Origin: Bacteroidales bacterium
GTDB lineage: Bacteria; Bacteroidota; Bacteroidia; Bacteroidales; Tenuifilaceae
Reading direction: 5' to 3'
DNA: 64,000 nucleotides
Assembly: GCA_020636835.1 (NCBI GenBank)
Contig: JACJXC010000007.1
Span: 62,001 to 126,000 of the forward strand
In this document: positions 38,753 to 48,498 of the stretch, piece by piece
How the letters are laid out: every line of letters begins with the position of its first letter
How positions within the stretch are numbered: the stretch's first letter is position 1
Made by a program: the position numbers and the translations under genes
Notes under the pieces: model-generated
What the model was told of the DNA's origin: nothing
Databases searched by the model: none
Seen by the model: the letters and a program-made list of their open reading frames with translations, nothing else

Positions 38753-41700
38753 TTACGCAGCGGAAAACACCTCATCGGTATCAAGCGCATCGCGAATAAC
38801 CAGCACCGAAGTTGTGGAACCTTCAATTTTACCTGCAACATCAACAATATCAACCTCATTCTTTTGCCACTGGTACGATAAGCCCACCGGCGAGGCATTT
38901 ACCTCGAAGTACGCCACACCTCCCTCGCAAACCTCCATACTGGAGGGTTGATCGAGAATTGCAGTAGTTTCCAGAATGGTCAAAGTAGCCACTACGCTAT
39001 TATCGTAGGTACAATTATTGGACACCCGGCAGGAGTAGTTCCCAGCATCGGTTAGCTCCACCGCAGAAATAATAAGGTTGGCCGAAGTTGCACCGCTTAC
39101 CCTTCCTCCATTTACCACCTCAACCCCATTCCTGTACCATTGGTAGGTTGCTCCCGAAATATTCGAAACAACAGAGAAGAAGGCATTCTGCCCTACACAC
39201 CGGGTAATGCTAGTAGGCTCCGCAGTTATACTCACAACAGGATTAATTGTGATAATAGCCGGGTTGCTGGTTTCAGTCCCACAAGTATTGGAAACTATGC
39301 ACCGATACGATCCGGCATCGGCACTTGTAACATTTGTAATAACAAGCATACTGGAACTTCCCCCCGAAATTCGAGGATCAACAGGGAGTGCTCCCCCATT
39401 GAACTGCCAGGTATAATTCAACGAAGGCAGGTTAGGACTAACGCTAAGAGCAAGCACATCGCCATTGCAAACCGTTTGAGTTTTTGGATGCTCTGTTATT
39501 GCGGCAATTTCGTTAACCGTTAATGTTGCCAAATTGCTACTGGCCACATTATTACTACCAATAACAACACACGAGTAACTCCCCGCATTGGCTGTTGATA
39601 CCGACGAAAGCACCAACGTTGGGGATTGGCTACCCGATGTACCAACGCCATCGACCAAATCGACGCCATTGAACTTCCACTGGTACGACACCACCGTGCC
39701 TGTAGCAGCAATGGTAAATGCAGCCGATTCGCCAACACATTTTATTACCGACAAAGGCTGGGTTGTTATCGTAACCAACTCATTCACTGTAAGCATTGCA
39801 ACCTCAGAAACAACGCTTCCACAGACACCTGTAACTACACATCGATACTGGCCAGCATCGACTAAATTAACCGAAGGTATGGAGTATGTACTTGAGGTTG
39901 CACCAGCAATATCTACATTATTAAACTGCCACTGATAGGTTATACTTGCTCCTGTTGCCGACACATTAAACGTGGCAGATGTACCCAAAAGAACGGTTTG
40001 ATTCACAGGATGCGCTGTAATTCTTGTAGAATCGTCGACAGTTAGAGTTACCGAGTTGGTTGTTTCATTACTGCACAAACTATATATTTCGCATCTATAA
40101 ATTCCCTCATCGGAACTTGTAGCCAGGTTAACCCTTAGCTCTTTTGATGTAGCGCCTGTAATCCTACCATTATCCACTAAATAACTACTATTAAAAAGCC
40201 ATTTATAGGCTAAAGCACCTGTACCCGTTGCATCAACAGTAAATATTGCCGTATTATCCTCGCAAACTGTAACATTAGCAGGTTGAACCCCAATGTTTAT
40301 TTTTGGATTAACAGTTAAACTAGCCGGATTACTGGTAATTACGCCACAGGTAGATGCGCCACTCACCACGCACGTATAGGCTCCAGCATCGGCTGGTGTA
40401 ACGCCATTTATTGTTATACTACTACTCGTTGCCCCAATAATGGCAACGTTATTCAGTTGCCACTGATAGGTTAGCGGAGCTGCACCGCTTGCAACAACAA
40501 AGAATTGCGCATTGTCGCTCTCGCACAGGGTAGTACTGCTAGGATGCTGCGTAATCATAGTACTCGGGTTGACCCTCAACTCGGAACTAGTGGTACTAAC
40601 CACATTACAGGTGCCTGTTATTTCGCATGAATAATAACCCGCATCAACCAGCTCCGAATTAGCGATTACAAGTTTACTGGAGTTGGTTCCCGAGATATTA
40701 CCCCCATCGGCCAATATAATCCCGTTTTTAAACCACTGATACGAAACCACCGAGCCTGTAACCGCAACATTTATTTCGGTTGATGCACCCTGACAAACCG
40801 TGGTTACTGCAGCGGGCTGAGTAGTGATACTCAACAACCCGTTTACAGTTAATACCGCAGGAGTGGTATTTTCGGTACCACACACACCTGTAACAACACA
40901 AATGTAGGAATTTGCATCGGCAGGATTTATCCCTGTAATCTTGAGCACATTGGTTGAAGAGCCACTAATTCGGGCATCGTCCACCACATCAGGACCACTT
41001 GCATCGCCAAATTTCCACTGGTAACTCAACCCCGAACCCGAAGTTTGAACCGAAAATGTAACCTCATCGCCCTCGCACTTTACATAGCTCAGCGGCTGCG
41101 TATTGATTGCAGTAATGGGGTTAACCGTAATCACAACATTGGAACTGGTTACGAACATGCCACAAGCCCCAGTAACCGAGCAACTATAAACACCCGCATC
41201 GGCAAGAGTTGCATTGGAGATAACCAATTGATTAGATGTTTGCCCCGAAATATTAGCCCCTGTAATTAATGCGCCATTCATCGTCCACAAATAGGTTAAT
41301 CCGTCGCCAGTAGCATTAACGGTAATGGCTGTAGAACCGTTCACGCACACCGGATTAACCGAGGCTACAGGTGCTCCAACAATCGCAACATTCCTATTAA
41401 TGGTTAAAACAGCCGGATTGCTGAGTAATGCGCCGCAATTGCCCGAAACCAAACATCTATAGGTTCCCTCGTGAGTAGCTTTATCGAGCGGACTTATTGA
41501 TAGTATTGGAGTTGTTACTCCAATTGAAGCGCCGTTCAATTGCCAATCGTAGGTTAAATTTGAACCGGTGGCCTCAACCGTAAATACAACGCCATCGCCC
41601 TCGCACTTTGTTCCACCAATGGGCTGAACAGTAATTACGGTTAATGGATTAACGGTAACATTGGCCACATTGCTTGTAATAGCCCCACCACACGAACTTG

Positions 41701-43486
41701 TTACAGTACATATATAATCGCCAGAATTCGATAAAATGCTTGAGGATATTTGAAGTTTATTGGTAGTAATCCCCGAGATGTTTGCATCGGTTATGGGCTG
41801 TCCGTTCCTCGTCCATAAATAAGTTAAACCAACACCGGACACATCGAAAAGCAAAGAGGTAGAGGCCAACTCGCACACATCGGTATTAGCAGGAGGCTGC
41901 GCGTTAACCACGGCATTGCCATTCACAACCAGAGTTGCCCCGCTACTCTGCACCACACCGCATGCCCCAGAAACCTCGCAGTAATAAGTACCGGCGTCAG
42001 CGGTTGTTAATGGGCTTAAAACATACTCATTGGCAGTTGCCGTTGCCACAATAACATTATCCTTATACCATTGATAGGATAAAGCAGCTCCAGTAGCAGT
42101 AACTGAAAGAATATGGGTATCGCCCTCGCACTTTGTACCGCCAACCGGATTGGTACTAATTATAGTGGCAGGATTTACGGTAACTACCGATGCAGCACTT
42201 ATTTCGACCCCATTCACCACACATGTATAAGCCCCAGTCTGACCGGGCTGCGCATTGATAATGGTTAACGACTCCGTAAGCACGCCACTAATACCACCGC
42301 CATCGGTAAGCAAATCGGCATCGCGTTTCCACTGGTACGTATGACCAGAACCCGAGGTCTGAATAAAAATAGTAAATCCACCACCCTGACAAATGGCAAC
42401 AGGCGTAACAGGCTGTGTTATAATAACAGTTGAGGTGAGAACTGTAAGGGTTGCCGGTTTGGTTTCAACCACACCGCAAGCTCCCGTAATAACACATTTA
42501 TAAACACCAGCATCGTCCAACTGAGCATTTAGCACAGTAAGAATTGGGGTATCGGTACCCGAATAGTCTGCACCATCGTTTATTGGAACGGTTCCTTTAT
42601 ACCATTTATAAACCAATACAGCCCCGGTGGCCGACGTTGTAAATGTTGCGTCATCGCCAACCAAAACCGAAGTGGAAACAGGCTCGGTGCTTATTGCCGT
42701 TTTGGGCTGAACTGTAAGTATGGGAGTATTATCGTCGTCGAAACCACAAGTTCCAAGCACCTCGCACTTATAAATTCCGGCATCGGACAACAAAAGACCA
42801 TTAATTGTTAAACTTGCAGTTTGGCTCCCACCTATTCTTACCCCATCGGTTAAAAGATCGGCTCCCTTGTACCATTGGTACGTTAAATTACTGCCCGTGG
42901 CATTTACAGCAAGATTTGCGTTATCATCCTCGCAAGCAGTAACATCGCCAACAATTGCGACATTGGTTGAAATGCCAGCAGTAACAACGGCTACATCGGT
43001 TATAACCGTTTCGCAAATATTTGTGAGTTCACAGGTATAATTACCATCGTGAATTCCCGCCACAAATGGAGTAACCGTATACGTTGGACTGTTCGCACCA
43101 ACATTTACACCATTCAACTTCCACTGATAGCTAGTAATTGTTCCTGTGGCAATTACGCTTAAATTAAGCGTACCTGCCGGACAAACTGTTATAGCCTGAG
43201 GTTGCTGAGTAATCGCAATTCGTTCCTGAACGGTTAAAGTTGCAGTGTTAGATATACTATTTCCGCAAGAACTGGTAATCTGCAACCAATAATCGCCAGC
43301 ATCGGCCAGAGCGATATTGCTAACGGACAGAGTCTCCAACGTTACACCATTAGTTCTTGCATCGTTACTTAAAGGATTAACGCCTTTATACCATTGCAAA
43401 ACCATATCGGATGGGCCGTTAACATCGGCAACAAAAGTTACATTACTCCCCTCGCAGCTAGTCAATGAGCCAGGCTGAACAAGCAC
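38753..43486 (-). CDS. Fragment 3: Ig-like repeat array
   Basis: 1,577 residues made almost wholly of about 18 immunoglobulin-like repeats of about 85-90 residues, each with 'ITxQP', 'CEGxxxxFxVxAxG', 'LxYQWxxNGxxI', 'LxIxxVxxxDAGxYxCxVxGxCG'. The paired Cys and the Trp of an I-set-type Ig fold are visible. The frame begins with GTG immediately after an in-frame TAA and lacks a signal peptide. It ends in 'DTDEVFSAA' where one extra base would restore 'DTDEGVFRCVITGGC' and join fragment 4. Confidence 0.8.
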   Translation of the reverse strand: MLVQPGSLTSCEGSNVTFVADVNGPSDMVLQWYKGVNPLSNDARTNGVTLETLSVSNIALADAGDYWLQITSSCGNSISNTATLTVQERIAITQQPQAITVCPAGTLNLSVIATGTITSYQWKLNGVNVGANSPTYTVTPFVAGIHDGNYTCELTNICETVITDVAVVTAGISTNVAIVGDVTACEDDNANLAVNATGSNLTYQWYKGADLLTDGVRIGGSQTASLTINGLLLSDAGIYKCEVLGTCGFDDDNTPILTVQPKTAISTEPVSTSVLVGDDATFTTSATGAVLVYKWYKGTVPINDGADYSGTDTPILTVLNAQLDDAGVYKCVITGACGVVETKPATLTVLTSTVIITQPVTPVAICQGGGFTIFIQTSGSGHTYQWKRDADLLTDGGGISGVLTESLTIINAQPGQTGAYTCVVNGVEISAASVVTVNPATIISTNPVGGTKCEGDTHILSVTATGAALSYQWYKDNVIVATATANEYVLSPLTTADAGTYYCEVSGACGVVQSSGATLVVNGNAVVNAQPPANTDVCELASTSLLFDVSGVGLTYLWTRNGQPITDANISGITTNKLQISSSILSNSGDYICTVTSSCGGAITSNVANVTVNPLTVITVQPIGGTKCEGDGVVFTVEATGSNLTYDWQLNGASIGVTTPILSISPLDKATHEGTYRCLVSGNCGALLSNPAVLTINRNVAIVGAPVASVNPVCVNGSTAITVNATGDGLTYLWTMNGALITGANISGQTSNQLVISNATLADAGVYSCSVTGACGMFVTSSNVVITVNPITAINTQPLSYVKCEGDEVTFSVQTSGSGLSYQWKFGDASGPDVVDDARISGSSTNVLKITGINPADANSYICVVTGVCGTENTTPAVLTVNGLLSITTQPAAVTTVCQGASTEINVAVTGSVVSYQWFKNGIILADGGNISGTNSSKLVIANSELVDAGYYSCEITGTCNVVSTTSSELRVNPSTMITQHPSSTTLCESDNAQFFVVASGAAPLTYQWQLNNVAIIGATSSSITINGVTPADAGAYTCVVSGASTCGVITSNPASLTVNPKINIGVQPANVTVCEDNTAIFTVDATGTGALAYKWLFNSSYLVDNGRITGATSKELRVNLATSSDEGIYRCEIYSLCSNETTNSVTLTVDDSTRITAHPVNQTVLLGTSATFNVSATGASITYQWQFNNVDIAGATSSTYSIPSVNLVDAGQYRCVVTGVCGSVVSEVAMLTVNELVTITTQPLSVIKCVGESAAFTIAATGTVVSYQWKFNGVDLVDGVGTSGSQSPTLVLSSVSTANAGSYSCVVIGSNNVASSNLATLTVNEIAAITEHPKTQTVCNGDVLALSVSPNLPSLNYTWQFNGGALPVDPRISGGSSSMLVITNVTSADAGSYRCIVSNTCGTETSNPAIITINPVVSITAEPTSITRCVGQNAFFSVVSNISGATYQWYRNGVEVVNGGRVSGATSANLIISAVELTDAGNYSCRVSNNCTYDNSVVATLTILETTAILDQPSSMEVCEGGVAYFEVNASPVGLSYQWQKNEVDIVDVAGKIEGSTTSVLVIRDALDTDEVFSAA

Positions 43487-43510
43487 ATTAACATTATCTT
43501 CAACTATAAG

Positions 43511-43837
43511 TTAAGCCGAAGTACTATTAACAGAACCGCAAGCGGCATTGGATACCACACAACGATAAATACCCTCTTGGGCAGCTGTAACACCAAAAAC
43601 ATCTAGATTTGGATTTGTTTCTGCTGGAGCAATATCAGCGCCATCTTTCTGCCATAGGTAAGTTAGATTTTCACCCGTGGCAACCACACTAAAACTAACA
43701 TTTGAACCATTACAAACAGTTCGAGGGTCGGGTCCCTGTGTAATAACGGGTTCAGCAACAACATCAAGGTATGCGCCAGTAGATACTTCGGGCAAACCGC
43801 ATGCGCCGGTTACAATTACGTTAGTAAGTTCCTTCAT
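43511..43837 (-). CDS. Fragment 2: short Ig-like piece
   Basis: 108 residues, a single Ig-like unit ('ITQGPDPRTVCNGSNVSFSVVATG', 'LTYLWQKDGADI', 'GIYRCVVSNAACG'). It overlaps the end of fragment 1 by 17 bases in another frame and is in the same frame as fragment 3, separated only by a TAA. Its ATG falls inside an Ig domain and is accidental. Confidence 0.6.
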   Translation of the reverse strand: MKELTNVIVTGACGLPEVSTGAYLDVVAEPVITQGPDPRTVCNGSNVSFSVVATGENLTYLWQKDGADIAPAETNPNLDVFGVTAAQEGIYRCVVSNAACGSVNSTSA

Positions 43838-46800
43838 CGCCTAAAACCAGATTATTGATGGTTAAGATGCTGGTGCTTGCCCCAACCAAATGCCCATCAT
43901 CTATTATCGGGATATCGTTTTTGCGCCACTCATAAACTAAATTTGAACCTGTAGCAGTTGTGCTAAAGGTTGCATTACCGCCCTCGCATAAAGTTAATGC
44001 AACAGGATTTGTGATTGAGGTTGAAGTTCCAAGTGCAATAACGGCATCGCTCGATTTAACCGAACCACACCCATTTGTAACAACGCAATGGTATGTTCCC
44101 ACATCGCCAGCCGCAAAGGGATTAATTGTATATGCTGAATTTACAGCTCCAACAATCGCAACATTATCCTTGTACCACTGGTAGGTTATTGCATCGCCAG
44201 TAGCAATAGTAATCAGTGTTAGGTTTTCGCCCACACAAACCACATCGCTCGCCGGGTGCTGGGTTATTATTGCTGAGGTAGAAACGGTTAGAGTGGCATT
44301 ATTGCTCGAAATCGCATTGCAGCTATTGCTAACCACACAGGAAAACTGCGAACCATTATCAGCAATGGTAACGCCCGGCACAACCAACGACGAAGATGTT
44401 GCCCCAGCAATATCGATACCATCTTTTCGCCACTGATAGGTTAAGGCAGGCTCGCTACCGCTAACACTAAAGGTTGCTGTACCATTCACACAAATATTGA
44501 CATCGTCGGGCTGGTCGGTAATTGTAAAGGAGTTTACCAACGATAAAGCGGCTGTAATGCTAGTTACGGTACCACATCCATTAGTAATTGTAACATAGTA
44601 ATTTCCAACATCGCCCGCATTAAAACTCGAAATATTATGAATTGGACTATTAACGCCTACAGGTGCACCATTAAAATACCATTGGTACACAGGGTTTGTT
44701 CCAGCAGATATCGTAACGGTTAAATCGTGATTGGAATTTAAACAAACTGAGGCTGACATGGGATTTGTTGATACAACAGGAGCCACGTCAACGGCAAGTG
44801 TCGAAATACTACTAATTACAGCCGGGCCACAGGTTCCTGTAACAACACATAAATAGTCGCCTGCATCGGGCACTGCAACCGAAGCGATACTGAAAATGGC
44901 ATTCGTAGCTCCAGCTATAGCATTGGCAGGATCTGCTGCATTCTTGTACCATTGATATGTTAACCCCACACCCGAGGCAACTACCTCAAACGCCACGGCA
45001 CTCCCAACACAAACATTCTTTGAAACAGGCTGAACGACAATAGTCGTATTGGGATTTACCGTTAATATGGCCGAGTTACTGTAAAATGTTCCGCACTGCA
45101 AAGTGGTGATCATGCATCGGTAATTCCCCGCATCACCAACTAACGCAGCGGTTTGGACATAATTAGGGCTGGTTGCTCCAACAATATCAACAAAACCGGC
45201 ACCCAAATCGCGTTGCCACTGATAGCCCAGCACATCGCCAGTAACATTCACCGAGAAAAAGGCATCGCTACCAGAGCAAACAGCCACGCCCGTAGGATGA
45301 GACACAAACACGACAGGCTCATACACCATCAGGTTGGCCGGGGCGCTTGTTACAACTCCACATGTTCCTGTTACACGTACCCTATAACTACCCTCGTACA
45401 CTCCGGTTGTTGCTGTAAGCGTAAGATTTGCCGATGAAGAATTCCCAATAACAGCATCATCGCTTAATGGTATTAGCGATGCATCCTTAAACCACTCATA
45501 CGTTAACATACTCCCGGTTGCACTAACCGAGAAATTAAAATTACTACCCTCGCAAATTGCACCCCCTACAGGATCTCCTCCAACAATAATTTCGGTATTT
45601 ACAGGAATTGTAAGCGTTGCGCTATTCGATGCAATGGTCGACCCGCATGGACTTGACACAACACAGAAGTATTCTCCCACATCGCCTGCATCTATAGCAT
45701 TAACTGCTAAACTTGATCCCGTTCCAACCGCTACAGGCGCAGCGGCTCCTGCATCATCAAACCACCACTCGTACGTTAGATTTGTACCTGTGGCAGTAAT
45801 ACTATAGGAGATATTGGTTCCCGTACAAGCGGTTACCGAAGCCGGATGGCTGGTAATAACAATTGGAGCATCAATTGATAAAACAGCAGGGTTCGACACT
45901 ACCTCAACTCCGCAATCGCCATCCACATAACAGGTGTATATTCCCGCGTCGGTGGCTGGATCGAGATTAAAAATTGAAAGGTTTGAGGTATTACTTCCGG
46001 TGATTTTACCAGCAATATCGCCAACAGCAACGCCATCCTTCTCCCACCTATAATTATTATTCAAACCACTAGCCACAACCGAAAGAGTTACTCCACCCCC
46101 AGCACACGAATTGCTACTTACCGGATGCGTGGTAATAGTAGTTTTGGGGTTTACATGCAACTTAACCACATTGGAACTAACAGGCCCCCCACAGGAACTG
46201 GTAACAACACAGTACACATCGGTACCATTTGCCAATAAATTAACCCCGTTTAAAACCAAAACATTATTGTTGACTCCCTGATCGGCTCCATTCCAAAACC
46301 ACTGGTAATTTAGGTTTAAACCCGATGCCTGTATGTTAAACACAGCAGAGCCCTCCTCGCAAACTGTTACATCGGTTGGCTGTGTCGTAATCAGCACCTG
46401 CGGATTAACCACAACTATGGCACTCCCCGACATCTGCTGAGTACACCCAGTTGTTGCATCAATAGCGATTACCGTATAGGTTCCCGCATTGGTTTGATTG
46501 CCAAAATTTATTGCCACTCCCGTACCAGCAACAATAGTACTCGGAACAACAGGGCTTCCATTACGGTAAAGCTGGTAGTTAAACCCAACCTCCGAATCGG
46601 CTAGTCCAATCGGCAGCCCAGCCGCCACTTCGCACCGAACACCACCCCCAGTAACACTATACACATTGGGCAATGGCAATATCTCTACAGATTTCGATTC
46701 CGTATCGCTACAGCCCAACGCAGTGGTATAGGTATATGTAATAGAATAGGTTCCAACACCAAGAGTTGAAGCCTGAAACGTTGCCGTTCCATCGCCATGA

Positions 46801-48218
46801 TCGAGAATTCCATCGCCCGTAAAAGTACCGCTGGGAGCATAATTCCCGGTCAAAAGCACATCGGCCGAGCCGTAGCAGTACTCTCCAGTTGCAGTAAGTC
46901 CTGAAAAATCGACAACAGGCGAAATATCGACAGCAACTGACTTAGTAACAACATTCACACAACCCGATTCATCGGTAAACTGATAGGTAATCACATTATT
47001 CCCGACCACCACTGCCGGATCGGCCGGATTGAACGATGCAGTCCCATCCATATTATCAACAACACCATTCCCCGACACCACACTCTTACCTGCTACGTAT
47101 GGTGTTACCGTAAATACCTCAACCGGCTCGGTACTACAATACTGCAATTTTAAACCATTAATATATATCATAGTGCCAACACGCGTCCGCTGCGTTTGAG
47201 AGTTTGTACACCCATTCGCATCGGTGTATGTGTAGGTAATATCGTGCTCACCCAGACCGGAAGTTTTGGGATCAAATTCAGCATTGCCAGCAGGAGCAAT
47301 ATTGGTAATGCCAGCCCCGGCAAAACTTCCACCCAACGGACTCCCCGCAAGGGCATCGGTAGCCGCATTATTACAGTACCAAGGCAATGGCGACAGGCCA
47401 ACAATATAATCGAGACCGCTAAACGATACAGCAGGCAGCGCATTTACAAGCTGATTCTTAGTGGCCGAGGCAGAACATGAGCCCGCCACAACAGTATAAG
47501 TAATAGCATGGCTTCCCACACCCGATATTGCAGGATCAAACAGCCCTCCAACAACCCCAACACCTGAGTACGTGCCTCCTGCGGGCGCCCCCTGATTAAG
47601 AACATACGCCGAAGAGTTTATACAAATAGGCATAAAATCGAGCAAAGTAACCGTGGGAACTGCATTAACTACAATTGTTTGTGTTGCAATCCCACTACAT
47701 CCTGAGGCTGGATATTTGTATGTAATTATATGCGAACCGGCTCCTGCCACAGCAGGATCGAACGATGTTCCAGAAACTCCATTACCGCTAAAAACACCAC
47801 CCGCAGGATCTCCATAAGGAATTAAACTAATTGCTGCCCCATTTTGACACTGATCGGGCAATGGATTCAACGTAACAATGGGAGGAGCAATAACCCTTGC
47901 GATAAATGTTTGGCCATTAAACGTGAACACATGATCGCCCAAACCCAGCAACGAAGGGTTAATATTAGCTGTATGAGTAATCAAATTAATGTTATAAAGA
48001 GGCGGCGATCCGGCAAAATCTTTATTCGAAGGTGTAACTGCCGATAATAAATCCTCCCCATCGGTATTGCAATAATTAATTACATTGGAAACACTATGGG
48101 TAAAATTGCCATATAATGCTGAGTTTATAGTATTTTGCGACTGCACACCATGGGTTATGCCCATAAAAACTAGCATAACTATGTACCTGTATTTAACTTT
48201 CAGCAACCCCATAATCAA
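43821..48218 (-). CDS. Fragment 1: N-terminal part of the giant adhesin
   Basis: 1,465 residues with the true start of the giant gene: signal peptide at about 1-27 ('MGITHGVQSQNTINS'). Residues about 100-500 hold six or so 75-residue repeats of the type 'GGxFSGxGVxGxxFDPAxxGxGxHxIxYxYxxxxGC', common in Bacteroidota surface proteins. From about 590 onward come Ig-like repeats like those of fragment 3. It stops at 'VLGDEGTY' in the middle of an Ig unit; frame change at 43823-43826 resumes the fold in fragment 2 ('VTGACG'). Confidence 0.85.
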   Translation of the reverse strand: MIMGLLKVKYRYIVMLVFMGITHGVQSQNTINSALYGNFTHSVSNVINYCNTDGEDLLSAVTPSNKDFAGSPPLYNINLITHTANINPSLLGLGDHVFTFNGQTFIARVIAPPIVTLNPLPDQCQNGAAISLIPYGDPAGGVFSGNGVSGTSFDPAVAGAGSHIITYKYPASGCSGIATQTIVVNAVPTVTLLDFMPICINSSAYVLNQGAPAGGTYSGVGVVGGLFDPAISGVGSHAITYTVVAGSCSASATKNQLVNALPAVSFSGLDYIVGLSPLPWYCNNAATDALAGSPLGGSFAGAGITNIAPAGNAEFDPKTSGLGEHDITYTYTDANGCTNSQTQRTRVGTMIYINGLKLQYCSTEPVEVFTVTPYVAGKSVVSGNGVVDNMDGTASFNPADPAVVVGNNVITYQFTDESGCVNVVTKSVAVDISPVVDFSGLTATGEYCYGSADVLLTGNYAPSGTFTGDGILDHGDGTATFQASTLGVGTYSITYTYTTALGCSDTESKSVEILPLPNVYSVTGGGVRCEVAAGLPIGLADSEVGFNYQLYRNGSPVVPSTIVAGTGVAINFGNQTNAGTYTVIAIDATTGCTQQMSGSAIVVVNPQVLITTQPTDVTVCEEGSAVFNIQASGLNLNYQWFWNGADQGVNNNVLVLNGVNLLANGTDVYCVVTSSCGGPVSSNVVKLHVNPKTTITTHPVSSNSCAGGGVTLSVVASGLNNNYRWEKDGVAVGDIAGKITGSNTSNLSIFNLDPATDAGIYTCYVDGDCGVEVVSNPAVLSIDAPIVITSHPASVTACTGTNISYSITATGTNLTYEWWFDDAGAAAPVAVGTGSSLAVNAIDAGDVGEYFCVVSSPCGSTIASNSATLTIPVNTEIIVGGDPVGGAICEGSNFNFSVSATGSMLTYEWFKDASLIPLSDDAVIGNSSSANLTLTATTGVYEGSYRVRVTGTCGVVTSAPANLMVYEPVVFVSHPTGVAVCSGSDAFFSVNVTGDVLGYQWQRDLGAGFVDIVGATSPNYVQTAALVGDAGNYRCMITTLQCGTFYSNSAILTVNPNTTIVVQPVSKNVCVGSAVAFEVVASGVGLTYQWYKNAADPANAIAGATNAIFSIASVAVPDAGDYLCVVTGTCGPAVISSISTLAVDVAPVVSTNPMSASVCLNSNHDLTVTISAGTNPVYQWYFNGAPVGVNSPIHNISSFNAGDVGNYYVTITNGCGTVTSITAALSLVNSFTITDQPDDVNICVNGTATFSVSGSEPALTYQWRKDGIDIAGATSSSLVVPGVTIADNGSQFSCVVSNSCNAISSNNATLTVSTSAIITQHPASDVVCVGENLTLITIATGDAITYQWYKDNVAIVGAVNSAYTINPFAAGDVGTYHCVVTNGCGSVKSSDAVIALGTSTSITNPVALTLCEGGNATFSTTATGSNLVYEWRKNDIPIIDDGHLVGASTSILTINNLVLGDEGTY

Positions 48219-48498
48219 TTACAATTAAGAATCACAGGTTATTACAAAGAAAAACAGGAAAAAACATTATAATCTTTTTACGTTCGAAGAGCTCGGTTAG
48301 TTATACAACTAACTAACTGAACAAACGCATACTACCAATACTAGTCATCAATTTACAGCAAACACTCCATTATTTCAATTTAAAATGATTCTTTTCTGTA
48401 AAACACTGATAATAATCATCAATTTGAATGGTAAACATTAATAATTTCGAAAAAATCTAACTCATAATAAGATCTTAACCAACCAAACCATTTGTTAT
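48219..48498. other. Divergent intergenic region, no gene seen
   Basis: AT-rich gap between the giant adhesin gene and the oxidoreductase gene. The only promoter-like string on the plus strand is TAATTTCG (48442-48449), one mismatch from consensus and badly spaced from a TTTG at 48423. No hairpin or ORF stands out. Confidence 0.4.

Larger units (their letters stand above)
34473..48218 (-). other. Giant type-B T9SS adhesin gene spread over four open frames
   Basis: Taken together, four adjacent minus-strand frames read as one protein: signal peptide and 'SGVG' repeats, then a long Ig-like array, 13 repeats of about 82 residues, two PKD domains and a type-B sorting domain. The span is 13,746 bases, exactly 4,582 codons, because one net inserted base (near 43823-43826) and one missing base (at 38770-38771) cancel. 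An in-frame TAA at 43513-43511 also interrupts it. Repeat units continue across each break. Only the first frame has a signal peptide and only the last has the sorting domain, so neither end alone makes a normal cargo protein. Errors in the consensus or true decay are both possible. Confidence 0.8.

Noticed and set aside
39000..43000. CRISPR-like regular spacing in the Ig array.
   Set aside because: The period is about 260 bases, units are diverged, and they are protein-coding repeats without spacers.
34473..48218. Programmed ribosomal frameshifting to explain the split adhesin.
   Set aside because: There are three breaks of different types (one extra base, one TAA, one lost base) and no slippery heptamer plus structure at the same place. 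Errors or decay explain this better.
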